Shown one piece after another: positions 7,589 through 16,043 of a stretch of DNA of 31,139 bases (position 1 is its first letter; every line of letters starts with the position of its first letter). This stretch comes from a virus: positions 1-31,139 of the IMG/VR virus record IMGVR_UViG_3300025617_000069, one strand, 5' to 3'. A program made the position numbers and the translations under genes. The notes under the pieces were generated by a model that worked only from the letters and a program-made list of their open reading frames with translations, was not told where the DNA came from and searched no databases.

Positions 7589-7607
7589 TTAGTTGAAAAG
7601 CAACTAA
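7589..7607 (-). other. 7-bp hairpin between exonuclease and helicase genes
   Basis: TTAGTTG (7589-7595) and CAACTAA (7601-7607) form a perfect stem with a 5-nt loop in the 58-base gap between the 5'-exonuclease stop (7616) and the helicase start (7557). On the minus strand it is followed by AAATTAATT and not by a U-run, so termination would be weak at best. The same TTAGTT arm occurs in the hairpin at 12409. Confidence 0.35.
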
Positions 7608-7615
7608 TACTTTAC

Positions 7616-8644
7616 TTATTTTACTGTTGTCAAGCTTCTAAAATTTTCAAGCCATCCTTCTGTATTTTTAGTAATCCCCTCAATTTTATCTTGATCCAAT
7701 AACCTTAAAAATGCACCTGTTTGTAAGTCCGGAAGAGGAGATCTAAGTACATCCATAACGTACTCTTTCTCTTTATCATCTAAGTCAGAAATGTTTAGAT
7801 CCATTAACTTGTAATTAGTCTCAACTCTATCCCACTCTGTAATAATTTTAGGAAAGATCTTTTTAACTTTTTTCTCTTCTAACTTTTCCGCACATATATC
7901 ATATACGTACTCCAAACTCAAATCTGGTTCTTTAGTAAGTAAGGGGAATTCTGAAAGAATAGTTTTTATTCCTAACCCCTTGACACCAGCTAAATTATCG
8001 GAATTATCACCTAATAATGCTTTAACTATATTGTAATTTTCCGGTAATACCTTAAGTTCGTCAAATATATTACTCTCTGTAAAGGTCTTCTTTTTTACTG
8101 GTGCATATACCTCTACAGTATTATCAATTAGCTGTAAGAAATCTTTATCTGATGAGACTATTGTGCATTTTTTTACTTTAGATATAGATGCTCTTTTAGC
8201 TATATACGCTATAATATCATCTGCTTCTAATTTTTCCATCATTAGCTGTTGAACAGGCAAGCATTCTAGGTAATCTTGAGTTCTAAATAGTTGACCTATC
8301 AACGCTTCTGTTTCTTCTGCTTTAGTATCGTACAGTCCCCAATGAGTTATTCTAGAAGTAGCTCTTTGTGCTTTATAGTTTGGATCAATATTCTTTCTAT
8401 TAGCAGAACCTCCTTTTCCGTCCCATACAATTATTACTCTTGTTGGATCAAAAATCCTAGTAACGTACCCTAAAGAGCGAAGGAAGCCCACCAGGCCTCC
8501 GATATGCGCGCCTGATGGGTTCATCGCCTTGAGTAATGAAAAGCTACGAATTAACATATTCATAGCGTCTACAATCAAGATATGATCGTTCAACTCACGG
8601 GGTGGGGTTTCTTTTAAGTTATTTAGGATATCGTCGTATGCCAT
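7616..8644 (-). CDS. 5'-3' exonuclease / flap endonuclease (T4 RNase H-like)
   Basis: A 342-aa FEN/5'-nuclease that would remove RNA primers and 5' flaps from Okazaki fragments. The metal-binding acids of the PIN-like core are visible: D26 (LIVDAMN), D75 (IVWDGKGG), the E140-x-D142-D143 cluster (LEADDIIAY), D166 and D168 (SSDKDF), and D213/D216 (LLGDNSDN). The helix-3-turn-helix DNA-binding segment follows (GVKGLGIKTI, 221-229). It is complete compared with T4 RNase H (305 aa). Its ATG overlaps the uvsX stop by one base (TAATG), which implies translational coupling. There is no polymerase domain; the family A polymerase is a separate gene upstream. Confidence 0.9.
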   Translation of the reverse strand: MAYDDILNNLKETPPRELNDHILIVDAMNMLIRSFSLLKAMNPSGAHIGGLVGFLRSLGYVTRIFDPTRVIIVWDGKGGSANRKNIDPNYKAQRATSRITHWGLYDTKAEETEALIGQLFRTQDYLECLPVQQLMMEKLEADDIIAYIAKRASISKVKKCTIVSSDKDFLQLIDNTVEVYAPVKKKTFTESNIFDELKVLPENYNIVKALLGDNSDNLAGVKGLGIKTILSEFPLLTKEPDLSLEYVYDICAEKLEEKKVKKIFPKIITEWDRVETNYKLMDLNISDLDDKEKEYVMDVLRSPLPDLQTGAFLRLLDQDKIEGITKNTEGWLENFRSLTTVK

Positions 8645-9717
8645 TAATCTAATATATTAGGAGTTATAGTTTCTTCTTCTAAGTCTCCTTCTTCTATTAA
8701 ATCAAAGTCAATACTACCAACTAATTTAAGCCAGTGATCTTTATGTTCATTCTTATACTTATCGATAGCTCGTTTATCGTCTGGTATGAATCCATGAGAT
8801 GTCATTACAACTCTACCTCTAGATTGTACTCCTCCAATATGGTTCTTCTCTACTTGAACGTTAGTACGTTTAGCAAATTCTACTTGAAGACCATCTTTGA
8901 TAGCTTTAATCTTAGAAGTACCTGGGTTAGTAATATTACCAAAAGTAATAACTAACGTAGAATCATACCACATAGACATACCTCCTTTATTCTGTAGCTT
9001 AGGTTGTCCCATTGGTGATTCAGGTTTCATAGTCCACACCTTATTGATAGCAACTAAAGTGTTAGTAAAAGGTGAGTTTTCCTTTCTTGATAATAGTATT
9101 TTCTGATTCAGATTATTACCGAATTGAGTAGACATAGCACCTGCATTCCATTCATTATTGTTCTTGTTAGAACGTACTGATAAATCACAAGGAATAGAAC
9201 CGATAGAATCCCAGAAGAAACACATATCAAAAGGTAAGTTACCTTTAGCTTGTTCATCCATAAGATCTGCCATATATACTGCTACTTCTTCGATAGTATT
9301 TAAAGTCCCTCTATCAGCATATAGGAAATGACCTTCATAATCAATTACAGTACCTGTTTCATCAGTAACTTCATCGAATTTAAGCCCCATTTCTTTAGCA
9401 TGATCCCAAGACCACTTCATCTCAGAAATAATAAAGACCGGAAGAATACCTAGCTTTTGAGCGTTTACTGCAGCTTCTAATAATGCTGTTGTTTTACCCG
9501 TATCACTATGTCCTCTAAGTAGGGTAATATGTCCTGTTGGTATTCCAGGAAGAGAAGTTATATCTTGGAAAGCTTTAGATAGTGGAATCCAGCCCTGCTC
9601 CTTGAATTTTACAGAAGCATTTGAGAAACCTTTCTTCTTCTTAAAGTTTCCAAGATTAAAACTCTTCTTAACAGCAGCTGTTGCTGCAGCTGTTACCTCT
9701 TGTTTTGTTTTTGCCAT
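8644..9717 (-). CDS. uvsX: UvsX-like RecA recombinase
   Basis: A 357-aa RecA-family ATPase that would form filaments on SSB-covered single-stranded DNA for recombination-dependent replication and repair. Walker A is GHSDTGKT (69-76); a following ISEMKWSWD segment and Walker B with D170 (MCFFWDSIGSIP) are clear. The region MSTQFGNNLNQKIL matches the DNA-binding loop area of UvsX. The C-terminus is acidic (EEGDLEEET). It is a bit shorter than T4 UvsX (391 aa). It sits two bases after the SSB gene and overlaps the 5'-exonuclease start, so the three are one translation unit. The basic N-terminal 40 residues probably mediate DNA or subunit contacts. Confidence 0.92.
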   Translation of the reverse strand: MAKTKQEVTAAATAAVKKSFNLGNFKKKKGFSNASVKFKEQGWIPLSKAFQDITSLPGIPTGHITLLRGHSDTGKTTALLEAAVNAQKLGILPVFIISEMKWSWDHAKEMGLKFDEVTDETGTVIDYEGHFLYADRGTLNTIEEVAVYMADLMDEQAKGNLPFDMCFFWDSIGSIPCDLSVRSNKNNNEWNAGAMSTQFGNNLNQKILLSRKENSPFTNTLVAINKVWTMKPESPMGQPKLQNKGGMSMWYDSTLVITFGNITNPGTSKIKAIKDGLQVEFAKRTNVQVEKNHIGGVQSRGRVVMTSHGFIPDDKRAIDKYKNEHKDHWLKLVGSIDFDLIEEGDLEEETITPNILD

Positions 9718-9719
9718 AT

Positions 9720-10517
9720 TTACTCGTTGAATAAGTCATCAAATTTGCTAACTGTGTCTTGGTTGCCAGCAGTAGCTGTTTCCAATGTAAAGTCAGTCTT
9801 TCGAGGACTTGTGCTTTCTGGCGTAATTTCAGAACCTGCTGCAGGAGTTTCTTCTTCTGCTGATCCTGGGTTTAGATAATTTTGAAGTTGTTTTTTAATA
9901 AACTCGTAGTCATACTCAGTATGCACTTCTACTGGGTTAGGTTGTTCTTTCAACCACGTATCAACTAAATCATTGTTATCTGATAGAGGTGTTTGTTTAG
10001 GTTTAATTCTAACAGTAGTTTCTGGGTAAGGGTTACCTTGTCTCTGCTCGACTACCATGTCCCAACCGTTAATTACGTCAGTAAAGTCCCCTACATCCTC
10101 ATCTTCTGCTAAAGCAAGTAATGATTTATAAATAGTAACTCCAAAACCCCATAATCTTACACCTTTATCTTCTTCTCCTCTTACAATCACCGGAGCAAAG
10201 ATTCTAGTTTTAGGGCTAATCTTACCAGATAATGACCAATTGTCTTTATCGTTGGTTTTTCTAAGTTCTTTTACGAACTCTTCAATCGGGTCTTGCTTAC
10301 CAAAGTTAGATAAAGCAATCATAGGGTATTTACCGATACCGTAGTGAAACTTTAACTCTTTAAAAGGAAAAGCAGGATCGAAAGCAGAAGGTACAATACG
10401 TACTGTCTGTTTTCCTAATTCAGGTTTCCAAAAAATTGTGGAGTAGTCAGTTTTCTCTCGTTGCTGACCGTTGTTGTTCAAGGCATCTAGTTTAGCCTTA
10501 ATAGCATTAATGTCCAT
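9720..10517 (-). CDS. Single-stranded DNA-binding protein (T4 gp32-like)
   Basis: A 265-aa gp32-type SSB. The N-terminus (MDINAIKAKLDALN) is a basic helix like the cooperativity domain. The core begins with the typical TIFWKPELGKQTVRIVPS segment, then KELKFHYGIGKYPMIALS and an OB-fold-like region to about 190. The C-terminus is a low-complexity linker ending in an acidic tail (TVSKFDDLFNE), which in gp32 recruits partners. It differs from T4 gp32 (301 aa) in having no cysteines, so the zinc-ribbon ligands of T4 are absent. Its place directly before uvsX supports the assignment. It would coat replication intermediates and modulate UvsX and polymerase. Confidence 0.85.
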   Translation of the reverse strand: MDINAIKAKLDALNNNGQQREKTDYSTIFWKPELGKQTVRIVPSAFDPAFPFKELKFHYGIGKYPMIALSNFGKQDPIEEFVKELRKTNDKDNWSLSGKISPKTRIFAPVIVRGEEDKGVRLWGFGVTIYKSLLALAEDEDVGDFTDVINGWDMVVEQRQGNPYPETTVRIKPKQTPLSDNNDLVDTWLKEQPNPVEVHTEYDYEFIKKQLQNYLNPGSAEEETPAAGSEITPESTSPRKTDFTLETATAGNQDTVSKFDDLFNE

Positions 10518-10566
10518 ATAACTAATTTTAATTTATAACTTATTATACCAATATAAGAACTTATTT

Positions 10567-11022
10567 TCAGTTCTCCAACTCTATTATCTTAAAAAGTTTG
10601 GTATTTACCCTTTTAAGTTCAGGTCCTTTAGTAAGTAGTACACAGTTTCTGTAATCTGTCCAGTTAACTCTATAACTTGTGTCTAATACACCTCCATTTA
10701 ATCCTTTAATTAAAGTATTTAAAGCATTAATAGTGTAAAGGGTGTTGGTTTCTTTTTTTCTATGTACAAGAATAGTATTCTCTAAAAATGTTGATACATT
10801 TCCAAAGTCTACGTTATAAGTACATATGTATTCATCTTGACTCTTTGAATAAAGAACAAAAATCTTATTATATATAATTTTGTACTTTTCCTGTATAGTA
10901 GTTAATACGTCTTCTAGGTCTTCTTGAGTAGAGAACGTACAAAACAGCTTGTTGCTCATATCTTCGTTTAAATATACATCATCGAAATCGTATTCGATGG
11001 AAAAATCTGTAACTGATTGCAT
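10567..11022 (-). CDS. Hypothetical protein in the replication cluster
   Basis: A 151-aa protein of unknown function between the family A polymerase and the SSB. It begins with an acidic segment (IEYDFDDVYLNEDM), continues with alternating strands (KIFVLYSKSQDEYICTYNV) and ends with an RNCVLLTKG / VNTKLFKIIEL pattern. No membrane segment or catalytic motif is evident. Its position suggests a replication or recombination accessory. The ATG at 11020-11022 lies only two bases from a TATTTATAATA motif, so if that motif is a promoter the message would be leaderless or start downstream of this ATG (next Met is residue 22). Confidence 0.6.
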   Translation of the reverse strand: MQSVTDFSIEYDFDDVYLNEDMSNKLFCTFSTQEDLEDVLTTIQEKYKIIYNKIFVLYSKSQDEYICTYNVDFGNVSTFLENTILVHRKKETNTLYTINALNTLIKGLNGGVLDTSYRVNWTDYRNCVLLTKGPELKRVNTKLFKIIELEN

Positions 11023-11024
11023 TC

Positions 11025-11035
11025 TATTATAAATA
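11025..11035 (-). promoter_or_regulatory. TATTTATWWTA motif (copy 3)
   Basis: The minus strand reads TATTTATAATA, an exact match to the most common form, in the 23-base gap after the polymerase gene. Only GA separates it from the ATG of the 151-aa gene. Confidence 0.4.
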
Positions 11036-11045
11036 TGAAACTGTT

Positions 11046-12371
11046 TTACAAAACTAAATTTTTACTAAACTTAAACTTAACTGGGAATTTCCCGTCTTCT
11101 TCCAGGATTTCTTGTATCCTTTCTAAAGTCTCTTTACCGTCTTCTTTACTAAAGTCAAAGAGTATAGCATCATAGGTAAATACTGCTATTTTAGTCTGTT
11201 TACCCTTTAGGTACCGTAGCACTTCTTTTAATATACGAATATTATTTGATGTTTCCAACGATTGCATCATATAATTCATTAATTTAGCTGGATGCATATC
11301 TTTAAGTTCATCTGTAAATCCTTTTCCTGATTGAGGATTGCATACTATTCCTATTTCTTTAAATACTGACCACATGTTATCTATGTACTCCTGTATTAAT
11401 TTAAATATTTCAAGATTTTTATGTTCCTCCGGTATTTTCCCGTATATAGCCTGAAAGTTTATCTGTTTTGCCTCCTTATATTGATCGTCAGTAATATCTT
11501 CAGTACCAAAGTAATGTTTAGCTAACTGCTTATGAGCTGATTCGCTTGATAGTGGGTAATCAATCTGATCGCAAAGTAAACGCAAGTGATACCCATCAAA
11601 ATCAAACTCCACAAAGTAATCGTTTTGCGGTCGGAAGGTACTGCGATGCTTCTCCGTGTGAGGAATAGCAGCGAAATTAACACTGTTAAAAGAATTAGTG
11701 GGTCTAGATGTAGCATTATATAGGTTATATGATGTTAATACTCTATTGTCAACTATATTATAAAGTGGATCCCTTGGAGAGAACGTTTCTACAAACGGTT
11801 CGTAATACACCCCTATACCATGTTGCTCTATTAGGTAGAAAACGTTAGTTGCAGTATTATTATAGAAGTCAAAACCTGAGGGTTTTTCAAAATCTATTAC
11901 AAATTTTATTTTATCATAAAAGTTCTCATAAGATTCGTATAATTTACTTAAAGGAATAAGTTGATTTATAAAAGGTTTATCTCTGAACTTATTATAAAAG
12001 TAGTTGATAGTAGGATTAGATCTATCTATCTCTAATCTATCAAATTTAACCATACAGTAAAGTAAAGATAAATCTGTGGCATCCTGTAAATTAAAGTGGT
12101 ACAGAAGTTTCTTTTTATCTACCGTATATAGTTTTTTACTCTTAAGAAGAAGTTCATAGACCCGTTGTTTATTTATATTTAAACCTTCATCGTGATCTAT
12201 AGGAATAATAAATCCGTGATCTGATTTTAATAGTCTTAGGTATACCGCTATAGGGGAAGTTAGTTTAGGATGGTATAGGTCATGAGTAGGTATAACTTCT
12301 ACATAACATCCTAATCTAATAAGATTTTCAAGATTAACTAACTTAGATTCTTCTTCTACTATATAAAACAC
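11046..12371 (-). CDS. Reduced family A DNA polymerase
   Basis: A 441-aa protein with the PolA palm and fingers signatures. The template-contact block TSRPTNSFNSVNFAAIP (221-237) corresponds to TGRLSSSxPNLQNIP. Motif A is D257 in EFDFDGYHLRLL; motif B is K302, F306, Y310-G311 (AKQINFQAIYG); motif C has D401 in VFTYDAILFD. Compared with E. coli Pol I, the steric-gate glutamate of motif A is His262, the motif C VHDE reads TYDA, and the first motif B arginine is Tyr. F306 corresponds to F762. The N-terminal ~200 residues may be a degenerate 3'-5' exonuclease-like fold, with no clear acidic catalytic set. Start is GTG at 12371. As the only polymerase in the replication cluster it is probably replicative, but that is inference. 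Confidence 0.8.
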   Translation of the reverse strand: MFYIVEEESKLVNLENLIRLGCYVEVIPTHDLYHPKLTSPIAVYLRLLKSDHGFIIPIDHDEGLNINKQRVYELLLKSKKLYTVDKKKLLYHFNLQDATDLSLLYCMVKFDRLEIDRSNPTINYFYNKFRDKPFINQLIPLSKLYESYENFYDKIKFVIDFEKPSGFDFYNNTATNVFYLIEQHGIGVYYEPFVETFSPRDPLYNIVDNRVLTSYNLYNATSRPTNSFNSVNFAAIPHTEKHRSTFRPQNDYFVEFDFDGYHLRLLCDQIDYPLSSESAHKQLAKHYFGTEDITDDQYKEAKQINFQAIYGKIPEEHKNLEIFKLIQEYIDNMWSVFKEIGIVCNPQSGKGFTDELKDMHPAKLMNYMMQSLETSNNIRILKEVLRYLKGKQTKIAVFTYDAILFDFSKEDGKETLERIQEILEEDGKFPVKFKFSKNLVL

Positions 12372-12398
12372 TTACAAAACCTTTTTATATAATATAGT

Positions 12399-12423
12399 AA
12401 AAAAAAGTTTAGTTTACAACTAA
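12399..12423 (-). terminator. Intrinsic terminator, weak, AT-rich
   Basis: On the minus strand TTAGTT-GTA-AACTAA (12423-12409) forms a 6-bp stem with a 3-nt loop that overlaps the stop codon of the 282-aa gene. A run of eight T (12406-12399) follows after AC. It lies exactly between the tail module and the polymerase gene. The stem is AT-rich, so termination may be partial. Confidence 0.5.
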
Positions 12424-13268
12424 TAGTAGATATTTCTAGTTAGATTATTATTTGAGGTGTTAGTACCGTCTATGTTATCTCCTCCAAATTCATCCTGATC
12501 TTCAGAAATAAAGTATTGAGTTTCTCTAGAACTACCACCTCCACCGCCTCCGGTTCGCCTAGTAGGTAGTGTTGGTAACTTAGTTGGCCGTTGAGGTTTA
12601 ACAGATCTTTTAATAGGTTTAGGCTTTTCAAATCTCTTTAGAGGCTTTTCTTTAGGTGTTATTTGAATATTTGAAACTTGTCTTATTATACGAACTTTTT
12701 CAGTTCTTGGCAGTTCTTCAAATTTATAGCCTTCTACATCTGATTCTATATTTACAAACTTATCAAATTCTACAATAAATAATTCTAACCCTTTCATCTC
12801 TAAAGATGCTTTAGTTGTATTCTCTTTATTTCTGGTAGCTGCTCCTTTGTACAGGTATCCCTGATTAAAAATATCTTTTACCGGTTTGTCTAAAATCCAT
12901 TTTAATGAGATACCCTGAAAGTATTTTTCTTCTAATTTTTTTTGGGATGTCTGTTTGTTTACTTCAATAATTTTCCCATTTCTAGTATCTTTAATAAAGT
13001 ACCTAAGGAAAAATCCTTTCTTATAGTCCTCCGGTTCAGGGAAAACTGGCTCAGAAACTATTTTATCTTCATATTCAGGTAATGGTATGTGAGGTTCTGA
13101 GTCATCTTGAAATATTCTTATAGCATCCTTAGAAGGGGCAGAACCTGTATAAGTCTCTCCGTTATACAATTTATGGTACGAACCTTCATACGGTTCCCCG
13201 TTGGGAAGTAGAAACTCACCTCTCAAAGCAAAAAGTCCTTTTATATATTTAAATGCTGGTAGCCACAT
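12420..13268 (-). CDS. Hypothetical virion-associated protein with proline/lysine- and glycine-rich linker
   Basis: A 282-aa protein of unknown function following the baseplate hub gene by three bases. The first ~60 residues (GEFLLPNGEPYEGSYHKLYNGETYTGS) form a short beta motif seen in phage structural proteins. The middle (about 90-190) is a mixed domain. From about 205 the chain becomes a proline/lysine-rich stretch (KPLKRFEKPKPIKRS) followed by a run of six glycines and a polar, Asn-rich C-terminus. The last gene of the tail run, before a terminator, it is probably a minor baseplate or tail component or a tail-assembly factor. No catalytic motif is visible. Confidence 0.6.
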   Translation of the reverse strand: MWLPAFKYIKGLFALRGEFLLPNGEPYEGSYHKLYNGETYTGSAPSKDAIRIFQDDSEPHIPLPEYEDKIVSEPVFPEPEDYKKGFFLRYFIKDTRNGKIIEVNKQTSQKKLEEKYFQGISLKWILDKPVKDIFNQGYLYKGAATRNKENTTKASLEMKGLELFIVEFDKFVNIESDVEGYKFEELPRTEKVRIIRQVSNIQITPKEKPLKRFEKPKPIKRSVKPQRPTKLPTLPTRRTGGGGGGSSRETQYFISEDQDEFGGDNIDGTNTSNNNLTRNIYY

Positions 13269-13271
13269 AAG

Positions 13272-16043
13272 TTATTCTTTACTGTTTGGATCCCATGCCT
13301 GGAAATGCATCCAGTCATAATTTTTTGATTTACCTAAACTGTACCATCCGTTTTGTTCAAAAATCTTAATCATTTTTTCATATTCAGGTTTAGAAAATAA
13401 TGCATTAGGAGACTTAGTTTTAAGAGCATTTTTAGATGCATATAAATCTATTGCTATACCCCATGAATGCATACTCCAAGTTGTACCTCCTCTCTTAGAT
13501 CTTTTATTATATACCCCACTATAAATATTAATGCCTAATTTTTTAATTTTTGCTGATCCGTATTCTTTTAATATACCGTCAAATGCTGATCTTAAGCTAT
13601 CTGCAACATCCTTATGAACATTACCGATTGTTCTAACAGGTTTACCATCGTAGGTTAAATTAAAACCTCTAGGTACTGCTACCTTACTAAAGTTTTTCGG
13701 ATCACCAGGTTCACCGTACTTAGCTCTAACGTTTAATTGAGTGCCCGAGGTGGTGTTTTCTTTTTCTGATTGTTTACTTCTTTTTTCTTTTTGTTGTTGT
13801 ATTTTTTGCTGTGCAGCTAAGAATGTTGGATCGGGAGTTTCAGTAGAAGGTAAATTGAACATTTTTGTAGTTATGTCTGTAACCCACCTATTATCTGTTC
13901 CAATACTATCTGTTAAACCTGTTATAATAAATCCAACTTTATTATGATATCTCGAAGGTAAAATATTATTCTGAATCTTAAAAGCCTCTCCTACTTTTAA
14001 GCCGCTAATACCTTCAATCGTAAAAGAAAGGTTTAATGGAATAATACCGCTATAGGATGCTTTACGGCCTGACTGTCTTTTTACTCTTTGGGTATGTTTA
14101 TAAGCTAATTTAGTAAATTCGCTATGGTCTGTTGATGCATTTCTAAAAGCTTCTCTATCCCATTTTTTATTTGTAGCATATAGCTTATATACATCCGCTA
14201 CTTTTTGACCATAATCTAAAGCTTTCTCGTTAAGTTTTTCTTGATCTGAGGCTTCATCATCAGAAGATTTATTTTCAGAAGGACCTGTGGATAATTTCTT
14301 TTTAAACCTGTCTTGTACACCGTCATTATATCTTACAATACCGTCTAAACTCTTATCATCTCCAGAAACAGCTGCTGATATGGCTAACATTTTTGTTAGT
14401 TCCCCAGAAATCTTTGATTCTAATTTAAAATCAGTTACTAAACTTCCTAACCCAACTAAATCTAAAGTACTAAAACTATCTCCGCTTGAAGTTTCTGGAT
14501 CATAGTAATTTCTATCTATTAATCTCCATTCATTTACTCTTTTATCTAAATCTAAATCTAGTTTATTAATTCCTCCTAAATTAGTATTAATATCGCTCAA
14601 TACCTTTTTAAGAAATGTAAATACATTAGCATTAGCGTCTGAGTTATCTATTTTAGCATTAGCAAAACCTTCTACAATGTTTATTAAATGGTCTACATTA
14701 ACTAATATACTGTAAATGTTGGTTGTCTCACCGTCAGGTCCTCTAGTTTCTCGAGGAGCTACACCTCCGTATAGATCTCTATCGGAAAAATATACACCTT
14801 GTTCTTCTTTTAGTTTTAGAGCACAGATACCTGGGTTCAGGCCAATATGACCGGGAAAGGTTATAAATGTGCTTGAAAGTTTTTGTTCGTATCTATTAAT
14901 TCGGAACTGAGTTTCTTTTTCTCCGTCTTCGTTCTCTGGTACTAAAAGAGAGTTACAAAGTCCTAGTAACCCGCCTAGGTTTATAAAAACAAAAGAATTT
15001 TGATAACTGGTTCCGGGTTCATATTTTGCATCATCTCCTGTGGCAGTTTCTTCTAAACCTACTATATTGAATCTGTTACTTCTCATTAAAGTAAAATCTT
15101 CCTTAGTGATTTGTTTCCCATCAGGACCTTTAACATATTTCTCTATAAACGTTACGTTATCCCCTTTCTTCTTTAGAATGTGTAATGCTTTGAGAAAAGT
15201 AAAATCTTTATCTTTACCAGACTCAGCACTTATAAACTCATTAATACCGCTTTTTTTAGAGTTTGGGAGTAATAAAGAAAGTGATTCTACAATTTCACCT
15301 TTTGCTTGTATAGATACTGAACAATCAAAACCGCCGTCTTTGTTATAGGACCAGCTAAAATTTATAATTCTTCCTAAGAAAGCACTATAGTTATAACTTG
15401 TACTTTCTTCTAATTCTGAGATTTCAACTTCTAATTCGGATAATTTTTTCTGTTTCTTTAAATATTTTTCAGTCAATGAAGATTGGAAAGTTGATACATT
15501 ACCGTCTTTATCGTCATAGTATGCCGATGCTCCATATTCTACAAGAATATTAAACCCTGGTCTAAAATACAACCTTTCAACTGCGTCTAATTGCTCTAAC
15601 GACCAAACGGAAAAACCTATTTCTGCTTTTTTTAAAGTACCGTAAGCACCTTGTGACTGTACTGTAAATGAATTTATACCGATCATAGGTCTAAATCCTG
15701 TTAATGCATCGTATGTATACGCACTATCGTTTTCTAGAAAGTTACCTAATAGTTTTAAACCTTCTCTATTTTTTAATGTAGAGTTTCCTTTATCGTCTTT
15801 GCTGTTTTTTAAAACTCCTCCTTGTAGTATAAAATTAGAAGCTAATCCTTCTGTAAGTTCTGTTTCTTTTTCATCTGTTTTTGTATTAACAGAAGATACA
15901 ACTCTTACCCATGCTCCTTTATTATTTAAGAGCATATTGTTTTCAAATACCCTACTGTTATCTTTTAATAAGTCTTTTCTAGCTTCTAGTTGTCTATAAA
16001 CGCCAGAACTTATCGGTATACCAAATGCTTTTCCTCCTGACAT
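13272..16043 (-). CDS. Baseplate hub protein with C-terminal M15 peptidase
   Basis: A 923-aa baseplate hub, apparently combining a gp27-like hub region and a cell-wall lysin. The N-terminal ~260 residues have hub-type strands (LEQLDAVERLYFRPGFNILV, and a SAFLGRIINFSWSYN region). The middle to about 700 is a long mixed region ending in SFTIEGISGLKVGEAF. A glutamine/lysine-rich linker (about 750-780) leads to a D-Ala-D-Ala carboxypeptidase-like M15 domain with H859 and D866 (SMHSWGIAIDLY) and D910/H913 (DWMHFQ), the expected zinc site. T4 instead carries lysozyme on gp5. Its ATG overlaps the upstream stop by one base (TAATG). The peptidase would open peptidoglycan during injection; the hub assignment rests partly on gene order. 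Confidence 0.82.
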   Translation of the reverse strand: MSGGKAFGIPISSGVYRQLEARKDLLKDNSRVFENNMLLNNKGAWVRVVSSVNTKTDEKETELTEGLASNFILQGGVLKNSKDDKGNSTLKNREGLKLLGNFLENDSAYTYDALTGFRPMIGINSFTVQSQGAYGTLKKAEIGFSVWSLEQLDAVERLYFRPGFNILVEYGASAYYDDKDGNVSTFQSSLTEKYLKKQKKLSELEVEISELEESTSYNYSAFLGRIINFSWSYNKDGGFDCSVSIQAKGEIVESLSLLLPNSKKSGINEFISAESGKDKDFTFLKALHILKKKGDNVTFIEKYVKGPDGKQITKEDFTLMRSNRFNIVGLEETATGDDAKYEPGTSYQNSFVFINLGGLLGLCNSLLVPENEDGEKETQFRINRYEQKLSSTFITFPGHIGLNPGICALKLKEEQGVYFSDRDLYGGVAPRETRGPDGETTNIYSILVNVDHLINIVEGFANAKIDNSDANANVFTFLKKVLSDINTNLGGINKLDLDLDKRVNEWRLIDRNYYDPETSSGDSFSTLDLVGLGSLVTDFKLESKISGELTKMLAISAAVSGDDKSLDGIVRYNDGVQDRFKKKLSTGPSENKSSDDEASDQEKLNEKALDYGQKVADVYKLYATNKKWDREAFRNASTDHSEFTKLAYKHTQRVKRQSGRKASYSGIIPLNLSFTIEGISGLKVGEAFKIQNNILPSRYHNKVGFIITGLTDSIGTDNRWVTDITTKMFNLPSTETPDPTFLAAQQKIQQQKEKRSKQSEKENTTSGTQLNVRAKYGEPGDPKNFSKVAVPRGFNLTYDGKPVRTIGNVHKDVADSLRSAFDGILKEYGSAKIKKLGINIYSGVYNKRSKRGGTTWSMHSWGIAIDLYASKNALKTKSPNALFSKPEYEKMIKIFEQNGWYSLGKSKNYDWMHFQAWDPNSKE

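Noticed and set aside
15040-15348. Plus-strand 102-aa frame inside the hub gene
   Set aside because: It is antisense to the hub coding sequence, with no domain or start signal.
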